A stretch of 64,000 nucleotides of DNA from Acidovorax sp. NCPPB 4044 (GTDB taxonomy: Bacteria; Pseudomonadota; Gammaproteobacteria; Burkholderiales; Burkholderiaceae_C), in assembly GCF_028069655.1 (NCBI RefSeq), contig NZ_JAMCOS010000001.1:836001-900000 (forward strand). The letters run 5' to 3'. The notes beneath the pieces were generated by a model. The model saw nothing but the letters and a program-made list of their open reading frames with translations. It was not told where the DNA came from and searched no databases. This document shows positions 55,427 through 63,263 of this stretch, in pieces. The translations under genes and the position numbers were made by a program. The number at the start of each line of letters is the position of its first letter. The stretch's first letter is position 1.

Positions 55427-55753
55427 TCAGGGCTTGGCGGGCGCCGCGGCCTTGGCGGTGCGGGCCGCGACCCAGCGGGTGGCGAAGGCCTGCACGTCGC
55501 TCAGCCGCTTGAGCAGGTCCACGCCGGACGGGGTGACCGTGTAGCCCTCGGTGCCGTGGTCGAGCAGGCCGGCCTCGCGCAGCTCCTTGATCCGGGTGTT
55601 GAGGGTGTTGGGGGTGATGCCGCCCACGCTGTCCTGCAGCAGGCGGAAGGTCTGGGGATGGCCATCGCGCAAGGCCCAGAGCACGCGCAGCGCATAGCGG
55701 CATTCGAGCTTCTCGAACAGCTGGTTGATGGCGGCGTTTTCCTTGGAGCTCAT
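55427..55753 (-). CDS. HxlR-type winged helix regulator
   Basis: 108-residue DNA-binding protein. The core CRYALRVLWALRDGHPQTFRLLQDSVGGITPNTLNTRIKELREAGLLDHGTEGYTVTPSGVDLLKRL is a winged helix of the HxlR/MarR-like kind. The usual conserved Cys near the N-terminus is present (LECRYALRVL). ATG 55753 is in the same strand as the FKBP gene and 142 bp from it. Copies of the AT-rich repeat lie both downstream (55302-55350) and upstream (55838-55870). Targets unknown. Confidence 0.8.
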   Translation of the reverse strand: MSSKENAAINQLFEKLECRYALRVLWALRDGHPQTFRLLQDSVGGITPNTLNTRIKELREAGLLDHGTEGYTVTPSGVDLLKRLSDVQAFATRWVAARTAKAAAPAKP

Positions 55754-55837
55754 GGAATCTTCTCCTTGCTCGGTAGAGAGAGACGGCGTCGGGGCGGGGG
55801 GTGCCCGAGACGCCGCGGAATATAGCTTGGAAATGGC

Positions 55838-55870
55838 TTTGCTACAAGTTTAATAGCTCCAGAGTTATAT
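55838..55870 (+). repeat. AT-rich hairpin-like element, diverged repeat copy
   Basis: TTTGCTACAAGTTTAATAGC followed by TCCAGAGTTATATCC. The GCTA...TAGC head is kept and the tail has diverged. It lies upstream of the winged-helix gene on the minus strand and the LysR gene's end. I place it in the family with lower confidence. Confidence 0.42.
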
Positions 55871-55894
55871 CCGGCCGGCACCTCGCGCAAAAAC

Positions 55895-56860
55895 TCAGGT
55901 GTTACCGGGTTGTTGCACTCCTGCCACGGAGCCTGCCTTGTCCGGGCTCGCCAGCGCTGTGGCGGCGCCGCGGGCCGCCAGGTAGTCCGCCAGCAGCGCG
56001 GCGGCGGCGGGCAGGGCTTCGCCTGCGCGCGAGCAGATCGCGAAGCGACGGCGGGCCCACGGGTCGCTGAGCGGCACCACCCGCACGCCGCTCACGGCGG
56101 CGAACGGCTCGGCCACCTCGCGCGGCACCACGCTGATGGCGAGGTTGGCGCGCACCACGCGCAGCGCGGCATCGAAGTTGGAAACGAAGACGCGGTGCAG
56201 CAGCGTCCTGCCCTCCAGCGCCGCCGCGCGCGCGAGCAGCACCTGCACGGCGCTCAGGGCCGGCATGCTGACGAACTCGTGGCCCAGCACGTCGGCGAAG
56301 CGCACGGTGCCGCAGGCCGCCACCGGGTGGGAGGCGTGGGCCGCGATGGCGAGGTGGTCGCTGCGGTAGCCGCGCGTGTCCAGCCCCTGCAGGTCGGCCG
56401 CGTCCCAGCAGATGCCGAGGGACGCGCTGCCTTCGCGCACGCCGCGCACGACCTCGGGGCTCACGCGCTCTTCCATGCTCACCTGGATGTCGCGGTGCGC
56501 CGGGTCCTGCAGGAAGGCGGCCACGTCGTCGGCCAGCGATTCCGCCATGACCGAGGCGGTGACCAGCATGCGCACATGGCCGCGAACACCGGTGGCGTAG
56601 CCGGCCATGTCGCGCTCGATGCGGCCCACGGCGGCGAGCATCTCGCGCGCGTGCTCCAGCAGCGTCTCGCCGGCCGGCGTGGGCGCCACGCCGTGGCGCT
56701 TGCGCACCAGCAGTTGCGTACCCACGGTGTCTTCGAGCTGCGCCAGGCGCTTGCTCACCGCCGAGCCCACGATGGATTCGCGTTCGGCCGCGCGGGCGAT
56801 GTTGCGCTGCTCGCAGACGGTGACGAACAGGCGCAGGGTCTGCAGATCGAGGGGGCGCAT
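55895..56860 (-). CDS. LysR family transcriptional regulator
   Basis: 321-residue LysR regulator. The HTH is MRPLDLQTLRLFVTVCEQRNIARAAERESIVGSAVSKRLAQLEDTVG, and the effector domain has ISVVPREVAEPFAAVSGVRVVPL. It is divergent from the HMG-CoA-lyase gene, with an inverted repeat in between at 56881-56899. Likely controls the lyase/CoA transferase/Bug genes; the inducer is probably the acid they consume. Confidence 0.92.
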   Translation of the reverse strand: MRPLDLQTLRLFVTVCEQRNIARAAERESIVGSAVSKRLAQLEDTVGTQLLVRKRHGVAPTPAGETLLEHAREMLAAVGRIERDMAGYATGVRGHVRMLVTASVMAESLADDVAAFLQDPAHRDIQVSMEERVSPEVVRGVREGSASLGICWDAADLQGLDTRGYRSDHLAIAAHASHPVAACGTVRFADVLGHEFVSMPALSAVQVLLARAAALEGRTLLHRVFVSNFDAALRVVRANLAISVVPREVAEPFAAVSGVRVVPLSDPWARRRFAICSRAGEALPAAAALLADYLAARGAATALASPDKAGSVAGVQQPGNT

Positions 56861-56880
56861 GGGTGCGAGATGTTCCGGTG

Positions 56881-56899
56881 CGGAAACTCTGGGCTTCCG
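56881..56899. promoter_or_regulatory. LysR-type inverted repeat ahead of HMG-CoA lyase gene
   Basis: CGGAA (56881-56885) and TTCCG (56895-56899) are 9 bases apart, giving a 19-base site. It lies between the LysR start (56860) and the lyase start (56984). A second small palindrome, GGAATTCC, is at 56923-56930. LysR binding is an inference from size and place. Confidence 0.48.
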
Positions 56900-56983
56900 A
56901 AATTGAGATCGTGAAGTGTGCGGGAATTCCTAGAATCCACCCACCATCGCTTTCCCCCGGATGGCAACGAGGAGACGCCGCCC

Positions 56984-57952
56984 ATGATTTCCCATCCTCC
57001 CGAGACCCGGCCTGCAGCCCTGGTGCGCGAAGTCGGCCTGCGCGACGGCCTGCAGAGCATCGCCACGGTGGTGCCCACCGCGCACAAGTTGGCCTGGATC
57101 ACCGCGGCCCATGCGGCCGGCCAGCGCGAGATCGAGGTCGGCTCCTTCGTGCCCGCGCGGCTGCTGCCGCAACTGGCCGACACGGCCGAAGTGCTGGCGC
57201 ATGCGCTCACGCTGCCGGGGCTGGTGGCCTCGGTGCTGGTGCCCAACCTGCGCGGTGCCGAGCGCGCGATCGAATGCGGCGCCCACCTGATGGTGGTGCC
57301 GCTCTCGGCCAGCCACGCGCACAGCCTCGCCAATCTGCACAAGACGCCCGACGAGGTGGTGGCCGAGGTGGCGCGCATCCGCGCCGCGCGCGATGCCGCC
57401 GGCAGCCGCACGCTGATCGAAGGCGGCGTGGGCACGGCCTTCGGCTGCACGCTGCAGGGCGATGTGGCCGAAAGCGAAGTGCTGCGCCTGATGCAGGCGC
57501 TGCTCGATGCCGGCGCCGACCGCGTGAGCCTGGCCGACACCGTGGGCTATGCCGACCCGCACGGCGTGGAGCGGCTCTTCGGCAAGGCGCGTGCGCTGGT
57601 CGGCGACCGGCTGGCCTGCGCGCATTTCCACGACACGCGCGGCATGGGCCTGGCCAATGCCTGCGCGGCCTGGCAGACGGGCGTGCGGCGCTTCGACGCC
57701 AGCCTGGCCGGCATCGGCGGCTGCCCGCACGCGCCCGGTGCCAGCGGCAACGTGACCACCGAAGACCTCGCCTTCATGCTGGAGCGCATGGGCGCCGACA
57801 CGGGCCTCCATCTCCCGGCGCTGCTGGCACTGCGCGAGCGCGTGCAGGGCTGGCTCGCGGGCGAGACCCTGCATGGGACACTCTGGCGCGCCGGCCTGCC
57901 CCGGGGCGGCCTCGTGCCGCAGGCGCCCGTACCGGTACCGTCCCTGGCCTGA
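56984..57952 (+). CDS. Hydroxymethylglutaryl-CoA lyase-like enzyme
   Basis: 322-residue TIM-barrel enzyme of the HMG-CoA lyase/DRE group, splitting an acyl-CoA such as HMG-CoA into acetyl-CoA and acetoacetate. The barrel has REVGLRDGLQSI, LIEGGVGTAFGCTLQGDV and SLADTVGYADP, and the active-site Cys motif reads GIGGCPHAPGASGNVTTEDL. ATG 56984 follows GAGGAG. The next gene, a CoA transferase, starts 50 bp downstream, so the acid is likely activated by CoA transfer before the cleavage. Confidence 0.9.
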   Translation: MISHPPETRPAALVREVGLRDGLQSIATVVPTAHKLAWITAAHAAGQREIEVGSFVPARLLPQLADTAEVLAHALTLPGLVASVLVPNLRGAERAIECGAHLMVVPLSASHAHSLANLHKTPDEVVAEVARIRAARDAAGSRTLIEGGVGTAFGCTLQGDVAESEVLRLMQALLDAGADRVSLADTVGYADPHGVERLFGKARALVGDRLACAHFHDTRGMGLANACAAWQTGVRRFDASLAGIGGCPHAPGASGNVTTEDLAFMLERMGADTGLHLPALLALRERVQGWLAGETLHGTLWRAGLPRGGLVPQAPVPVPSLA

Positions 57953-58001
57953 ACGCCGTGCCGCTTTCGATATTCCTCCCACCTCCCGCCCGCCCGCTCC
58001 C

Positions 58002-59225
58002 ATGACGACTCCGACCGATTCCTCCGCGCCTCCCGTCGAACGCTCCCTGCCGCTGGCCGGCCTGCGCGTGGTCGAGTTCACCCACATGGTCATGGGGCCG
58101 ACCTGCGGCATGGTGCTGGCCGACCTGGGGGCCGAGGTCATCAAGGTCGAGCCCGTGGAGGGCGACCGCACGCGCCACCTGCTGGGTGCGGGCGCGGGTT
58201 TCTTCCCGATGTTCAACCGCAACAAGAAGAGCATCGCCATCGATCTGCGCAGCCCCGCGGGGCTGGAGGTGGCGATCCGCCTGGCCTCGTCCGCCGATGT
58301 GGTGGCGCAGAACTTCAAGCCCGGCGTGATGGCCAAGTACGGGCTCGACTACGCCGCGCTCTCGCGCCTGAACGATCGGCTGGTGTACGTGAACCACACG
58401 GGCTTTTTGCCGGGGCCCTACGAGCACCGCACGGCGCTCGACGAGGTGGTGCAGATGATGGGCGGCCTGGCATACATGACCGGGCGCCCCGGCGACCCGC
58501 TGCGCGCGGGCACCAGCGTGAACGACATCATGGGCGGCATGTTCGGCGCCATCGGGGCGATGGCGGCGCTGATGCAGCGCGCCCGCACGGGCCGGGGGCA
58601 GGAGGTCGATTCGGCGCTGTTCGAGAACAACGTGTTCCTGGTCGGCCAGCACATGATGCAGTACGCCGTGACGGGCCAGCCCGCCGCGCCCATGCCCGAC
58701 CGCATCTCCTCCTGGGCGGTGTACGACGTCTTCAGCGTGAAGGACGGCGGGCAGATCTTCCTCGCGGCCGTGAGCGATGCGCAGTGGCGCACCTTCTGCG
58801 CCGCCATGGGCTACGGCGACCTGCTGGCCGACCCGGCGCTGGCCCTCAACAACGACCGCGTGCGCGCCCGCGCCACGCTGCTGCCCGAGCTGCGCCGGCG
58901 CCTCGCGGAGCACACGGCCGACGAACTGGCCGCCGTCTTCGAGCGCCACGGCCTGCCGTTCGCGCCCATCCTGCGGCCCGAGCAGCTCTTCGACGACCCG
59001 CACCTGAACGCCACGGGCGGACTGGCCGAGATCACGCTGCCCGACGGCGAGCGCGCGGGCGAGAGCGCGCGCGTCACCCTCATGCCGCTGCGCCTGGACG
59101 GCGAACGCCTGCCCGTGCGCACCGATCCGCCGCGCCTGGGCGAGCACACGCGCGAACTGCTCGAAGGCCTGGGCTACGCGCCCGGCGCCGTCGATGCGCT
59201 GCGGGAGGCCGGCGCCGTGGTCTGA
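58002..59225 (+). CDS. CaiB/BaiF family CoA transferase
   Basis: 407-residue class III CoA transferase. N-terminal text LAGLRVVEFTHMVMGPTCGMVLADLGAEVIKVEPVEGD and NRNKKSIAIDLRSPAGLEVA are typical, and the catalytic Asp lies in VNDIMGGMFGAIG. It has the C-terminal closing FAPILRPEQLFDDPHLNATGGLAEI. It follows the lyase gene and precedes a Bug binding protein in the same direction. The likely job is to load CoA onto the acid taken up by the Bug system. The exact substrate cannot be read from sequence. Confidence 0.92.
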   Translation: MTTPTDSSAPPVERSLPLAGLRVVEFTHMVMGPTCGMVLADLGAEVIKVEPVEGDRTRHLLGAGAGFFPMFNRNKKSIAIDLRSPAGLEVAIRLASSADVVAQNFKPGVMAKYGLDYAALSRLNDRLVYVNHTGFLPGPYEHRTALDEVVQMMGGLAYMTGRPGDPLRAGTSVNDIMGGMFGAIGAMAALMQRARTGRGQEVDSALFENNVFLVGQHMMQYAVTGQPAAPMPDRISSWAVYDVFSVKDGGQIFLAAVSDAQWRTFCAAMGYGDLLADPALALNNDRVRARATLLPELRRRLAEHTADELAAVFERHGLPFAPILRPEQLFDDPHLNATGGLAEITLPDGERAGESARVTLMPLRLDGERLPVRTDPPRLGEHTRELLEGLGYAPGAVDALREAGAVV

Positions 59226-59301
59226 GCCCCCGCTTTCCCCCGGGCCTTTCACCGAACGCGGCGCAGTCCGCGCGGCCCACCACAACGATGGAGACATGCA
59301 C

Positions 59302-60345
59302 ATGCCGATTCCGCAACCGAAACCGGCGGCCCCGTGCCGCACCGATGGCCTGTCCGGCGCCGCCGTGACCCGCCGCGCCGCCGTCGCCTGGGGGGCCGCA
59401 GCCCTGGGCGCCGCCGCCTGGAGCGGCCTGCGGCCCGCCCGCGCGCAGGGCCACCCGGACAAGCCGCTGCGCATCATCCTGCCGCTGTCGGCCGGCTCGG
59501 GCGCCGACGGCGCCATCCGCGCCATCGGCAACAGCCTCGCGAAGGCGCTGGGGCAACCCGTGGTGATCGAGAACCTGCCGGGCGCGGGCGGCATCACCGG
59601 CACGGCGCAGATCGTGCGCGCGCCCAAGGATGGATCGGTGATCGGCGTGGTCTCCAACAACCACGTGGTGAACCCGAGCGTGTACAGGAACATCCCGTTC
59701 GATTCGCTGGCCGACATCACGCCCATCACCATCCTGGGCGCCACGCCGTTCGTGCTGGTCGCGCACCCCTCGGTGCCGGCCGCCAACGTGCAGGAGCTGA
59801 TCGCCTATGCGCGCTCCAAACCGGGCGTGCTCAACTACGGCTCATCCGGCAACGGCACCATCCTGCACCTGGGCGCGGCCATGTTCGTGGAGCAGGCGAA
59901 GCTGGACATCAAGCACATCCCGTACAAGGGCATGGGCCCGCTCATGAACGACATCCTGGGCGGGCAGGTGCAGCTCGGCGTGGTGGCGGCGGCGCCGGCC
60001 GCGCCGCACATCAAGTCCGGGGCGCTGCGGGCGCTGGGCGTGACCACCGCGGCGCGCGTGCCCACGCTGCCGGGCGTGCCGACCATCGCCGAGCAGGGCC
60101 TGCCGGGCTTCGAGCTGGACGGCTGGATCGCGCCCGTGGGCCCGGCCGGCCTGCCCCGGGCCGAACTCGCGCGCCTCTATGCCGGCTTCAAGGCCGCCAT
60201 GGAAATGCCCGAGGCGCGCGACGCGCTTATCGCCCAGGGCTACGAGATCAAGCTCACCCCGCCCGAGCCGGCCGCGGCCTTCTTCCGCACCGAGGCCGCG
60301 CGCATGGCGCAGGTGGTGAAGAACGCGCACGTGACCATGGACTGA
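59302..60345 (+). CDS. Tripartite tricarboxylate transporter (Bug) substrate-binding protein
   Basis: 347-residue periplasmic protein with a twin-arginine-like signal (TRRAAVAWGAAALGAAAWSGLRPARAQG). The body begins DKPLRIILPLSAGSGADGAIRAIG and has NLPGAGGITGTAQIVRAPKDG, the Bug-family core. ATG 59302 has GGAG 8 bases upstream; ATG 59296 is too close to that site. It follows the CoA transferase by 76 bp. The transporter's membrane subunits (TctA/TctB type) are not in the window, as is usual for orphan Bug proteins. Confidence 0.93.
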   Translation: MPIPQPKPAAPCRTDGLSGAAVTRRAAVAWGAAALGAAAWSGLRPARAQGHPDKPLRIILPLSAGSGADGAIRAIGNSLAKALGQPVVIENLPGAGGITGTAQIVRAPKDGSVIGVVSNNHVVNPSVYRNIPFDSLADITPITILGATPFVLVAHPSVPAANVQELIAYARSKPGVLNYGSSGNGTILHLGAAMFVEQAKLDIKHIPYKGMGPLMNDILGGQVQLGVVAAAPAAPHIKSGALRALGVTTAARVPTLPGVPTIAEQGLPGFELDGWIAPVGPAGLPRAELARLYAGFKAAMEMPEARDALIAQGYEIKLTPPEPAAAFFRTEAARMAQVVKNAHVTMD

Positions 60346-60366
60346 CGGGCAGGGGCCGCCACTGCC

Positions 60367-61281
60367 TCAGGAAGCGGCTTCGGTGGCGCCGGCCTTCGGG
60401 GCGCCGCGGGTCGCCAGCCAGCACAGGATGGCCCCTCCGCAGACCATGAAGGCGCCCGCCCAGAAAGCGGCGGTGAGCGGCACCCGCAGCAGCACCGCCG
60501 CCAGCGCCGCCGACAGCACGGGCGTGAAATACGACGCGCCCGCCAGCAGCGTGACGTTGCCGTGCAGGATGCCCACGTTCCAGGCGGCGTAGCCGAAGCC
60601 CATCGCCGCGGCGGCGAAGGCCAGGGACACCGCGGTGGGGACGCTCCAGTCCATGTCCGCCGCGCCGGTGGCGAGGTACTTGGCCCACAGGACCAGCGCG
60701 GTCAGCATGAAGAACATCGTGATCCCGTTCTTTCCGCCGGCGATGCGGGCCGTGACGGTGCAGTAAGCGGCCCAGATCACCGCCCCCGTGAACGCCAGGC
60801 CGTAGCTGAGCGGGTTGGACTGCACGTTCGCCAGCATGCCGGGCAGGTCCACCCCGCGGCCGCCGCCCAGCACCGCGCAGATGCCGGCCAGCGAGATCGC
60901 CAGCCCCGGCACCACCAGCAGGTTGGCCTTCTGGCCGTTGAAGGCGATGGCCGCCACCATCGTGAAGGTGGGCCACAGGTAGTTCACCATGCCCACCTCG
61001 ATGGCCTGCCGCGCGGTGGCCGCATAGCCGATCGACAGCGCCAGGCAGAGCTCGTAGGAAACGAACAGCAGGCTGCCCCAGGCCAGGTACCGCCGCGGGA
61101 AACTGCGCAGCGGCGTGAAGCCCACCGTGGCCCACAGCAGCAGCGAGGCAATGGTGTAGATCATGGCGGCCCCGCCCGTGGCGCCCAGGCCTTCGCTCAC
61201 GCTGCGGATGAGCCCCACGATCGAAGACCACAGGGCGATGGCGATGAGACCGATGAGCGTGGCGCGTTGCTTTTTTTCCAT
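60367..61281 (-). CDS. yddG: Aromatic amino acid exporter YddG
   Basis: 304-residue DMT-superfamily exporter with about ten helices. The protein keeps long stretches of the E. coli YddG wording (MEKKQRATLIGLIAIALWSSIVGLIRSVSEGLG; GSLLFVSYELCLALSIGYAATARQAIEVGMVNYLW; LSYGLAFTGAVIWAAYCTVTARI; AAWNVGILHGNVTLLAGASYFTPVLSAALAAVLL). YddG exports Phe, Tyr and Trp analogues and other metabolites. No ribosome site is visible before ATG 61281, and a strong hairpin lies 24-59 bp upstream. The gene converges with the Bug gene. Confidence 0.93.
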   Translation of the reverse strand: MEKKQRATLIGLIAIALWSSIVGLIRSVSEGLGATGGAAMIYTIASLLLWATVGFTPLRSFPRRYLAWGSLLFVSYELCLALSIGYAATARQAIEVGMVNYLWPTFTMVAAIAFNGQKANLLVVPGLAISLAGICAVLGGGRGVDLPGMLANVQSNPLSYGLAFTGAVIWAAYCTVTARIAGGKNGITMFFMLTALVLWAKYLATGAADMDWSVPTAVSLAFAAAAMGFGYAAWNVGILHGNVTLLAGASYFTPVLSAALAAVLLRVPLTAAFWAGAFMVCGGAILCWLATRGAPKAGATEAAS

Positions 61282-61639
61282 GGGGCCGGATTATCGAAGC
61301 GGCGGGGCGGCTCCCCGGGCAGGCAGTGCCCGGGCCGCCCTGCACCGGCGAACGATCCGAGCCCCTTCGGCAGCCGTCCCGCGCGCCGCGCACCGGCCGC
61401 CCGGCTAATGCAGTGCATGGCGTATAGGCATACGGCGGCCTTCGCGGTGCCGCTCGGTCGCCGTGCCCGTCGGCCCGCAGGCCTTGCGCCGCAAGGGTTT
61501 GGGCGATCCCGGCCGGCCGGAAGGAGGGGCCGGGCACGCGGCCCGGCGCGTTCCGCTTGTCGGAAATAGATACGTTTTCCGGGGCGGCGCCTGCCTACCA
61601 TGCCGCTTCCTTCACTCCGCAACACCAGAAAGGATTTCC
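61282..61639. other. 358-bp divergent intergenic region with hairpin and palindromes
   Basis: No gene is supported here. It holds a strong hairpin (61305-61340: GGGCGG and CCCGGGCA against TGCCCGGG and CCGCCC), two adjacent palindromes at 61408-61434 (ATGCA-G-TGCAT and CGTAT-AGGC-ATACG), and an inverted repeat CGGAAA-N9-TTTCCG at 61561-61581 ahead of the VirK gene. These could be binding sites for regulators of yddG or virK. Confidence 0.5.
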
Positions 61640-62089
61640 ATGGCCCGCCTGCACCGCTACCGCATCGGCTGTCTTCTCCTCGCCCCGTCGCTCTGGATCG
61701 CCGCCGCCCCGGCCGCGCACGCCAGCGACAACCTCTCCACCCTCGCCGCCATCCAGCACGCGCTGGAGCAGGGCGACGGCGTCTCGGTGGCGATCGACCT
61801 CTCGCAATGCGTGCCCCAGGGCAGCGCCGGCCCATCGCAGACGCGCGGCGGGCGCCGCATCGAGTCCTACCGCATCGTGCCGGACGGCACGCTCTCGTTC
61901 AGCGATTCGCATTTCACCGTCGCGAACGACGGGCAGCCCATCGTGCAGTTCATGCGCTACCAGATCCGCCCCGACCAGACGGTGGACTTCACCACCACGA
62001 TGTTCAACCTGCCGGGCTACGACCTGCGCACGGCCGCCGTGGCCTACCGCTGCGCGATCGGCCAGGGCACGCGCTTCCGCAAGGACTGA
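61640..62089 (+). CDS. VirK family exported protein
   Basis: 149-residue protein with a signal peptide ending near APAAHA (start MARLHRYRIGCLLLAPSLWIAA). The body has AAIQHALEQGDGVSVAIDLSQC, IESYRIVPDGTLSFSDSHFTV and LRTAAVAYRCAIGQG, matching the VirK family (first described in plasmid virulence regions of Agrobacterium, role unclear). Two Cys may form a disulphide. ATG 61640 follows AAAGGA. The copy of the AT-rich repeat at 62123-62177 lies after its stop. Confidence 0.78.
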   Translation: MARLHRYRIGCLLLAPSLWIAAAPAAHASDNLSTLAAIQHALEQGDGVSVAIDLSQCVPQGSAGPSQTRGGRRIESYRIVPDGTLSFSDSHFTVANDGQPIVQFMRYQIRPDQTVDFTTTMFNLPGYDLRTAAVAYRCAIGQGTRFRKD

Positions 62090-62122
62090 GGGGCCCCGGC
62101 GCAGCCTGCGCGCCCGGACTGG

Positions 62123-62177
62123 TTTGCTATTGAATTAATAGCAAACTATTGAATGAATCCGGCGGCATGGAGGCCAA
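62123..62177 (+). repeat. AT-rich hairpin repeat, copy 4, between VirK and LysR genes
   Basis: The clearest copy: TTTGCTATT (62123-62131), loop GAATT, AATAGCAAA (62137-62145), a perfect 9-bp stem, followed by CTATTGAATGAATCC and GGCGGCATGGAGGCCAAA. It fills the gap between the VirK stop and the LysR stop, up to the LysR TGA. More than 40 bases are identical to the 45347 copy on the opposite strand. Confidence 0.85.
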
Positions 62178-62178
62178 A

Positions 62179-63138
62179 TCATGCCGATGCCGCCAGGCGC
62201 CAGAGCGTTTCCGCCGCATCGGACATCTCGGTGCGCTGGCGGTACAGCCGGATCTCCACGGGCACATCCCAGTCGGCGGGGCCTGCCGGCACCAGGGTGC
62301 CGGCCCGCAATTCCTCCGCGATCAGGCTGTGCGGCAGCCACGCCATGCCGCGCCCCTCCAGCGCCATGGCCTTGAGCAGGGCCGCGTGGTGCGCGGTGAA
62401 CACCACCGCCACCTCGCCGGGCAGGCCCGGCATGCCCGCGCCGTCGAACACGCCCTTGCGCAGCGCCCGCATGATCCGCCCCAGGCCCGAGGCGTCGCTG
62501 TAGGCCAGCACGGGCAGCGGCGGCAGGGCCTGCGCGGGCATGCCGGGCGCGGGGATCGCATGCAGCGGCGCTTGGCCGCCCGCGCGCGGCGCCGAGACGG
62601 GCTGCAGCACGTCGTCCGCGAGCCGGGCGGCCGGGTAGCCGGATTCGTCCAGCCGTCCCGGCACGGCCGCATGGCCGTGGCACAGCACGAACTGCACGCG
62701 GCGCTGCAGCGCGAGGTCCTCGCAGGCGCGGTAGCTGTCGGAGATGGTCTGGATCGGCCCCAGCCGCAGCTGCGATTCGAGCCCGCCCAGCCAGCGCGGG
62801 AAGAAGGTGAGCGAGAGCACGTGCGTGGCCGCGAAGCGCAGGCTGGCGGCCGCCTGATCGTGCGCGGCGCGGGCCTTGATGCGCGCGGCCTCCAGGCGGG
62901 CGAGCACGTCTTCGAGCAGCGGCTGGAAGCGCTGGCCCGCCGCCGTGAGGGTGGCCGGGTGCGCGCTGCGGTCGAACAGTTCGGCGCCCACCCAGTCCTC
63001 CAGCGCGCGGATGTGGCGGCTGAAGGCCGGCTGCGCGATGGCGCGGGCCTCGGCCGCGCGCGAGAAATTGCCGCTTTCGGCCAGCGCGAGGAAATCCTCC
63101 AGCCATTCCAGATCCAGCGGTCGGTTGCCTGGGCCCAT
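62179..63138 (-). CDS. LysR family transcriptional regulator
   Basis: 319-residue LysR regulator. HTH text MGPGNRPLDLEWLEDFLALAESGNFSRAAEARAIAQPAFSRHIRALEDWVG; effector domain with LSLTFFPRWLGGLESQLRLGPIQTISDSYRACEDLALQRRVQFVLCHGHAA. ATG 63138 has GAGGAG upstream. Divergent from the DHDPS-like gene with 125 bp between starts, the usual arrangement of a LysR regulator and its target. Confidence 0.92.
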   Translation of the reverse strand: MGPGNRPLDLEWLEDFLALAESGNFSRAAEARAIAQPAFSRHIRALEDWVGAELFDRSAHPATLTAAGQRFQPLLEDVLARLEAARIKARAAHDQAAASLRFAATHVLSLTFFPRWLGGLESQLRLGPIQTISDSYRACEDLALQRRVQFVLCHGHAAVPGRLDESGYPAARLADDVLQPVSAPRAGGQAPLHAIPAPGMPAQALPPLPVLAYSDASGLGRIMRALRKGVFDGAGMPGLPGEVAVVFTAHHAALLKAMALEGRGMAWLPHSLIAEELRAGTLVPAGPADWDVPVEIRLYRQRTEMSDAAETLWRLAASA

Positions 63139-63263
63139 GCGTCTCCTCGGGTCGGATAGTTGTATGCGTTTCGGGTATTGGACGGCCGGGCCGGTGCGGA
63201 GAAATGATCCGCTCCGCCCATCGATCCATTCACAAAGCCATCCCGGAACGGAGACTGCCCAGC

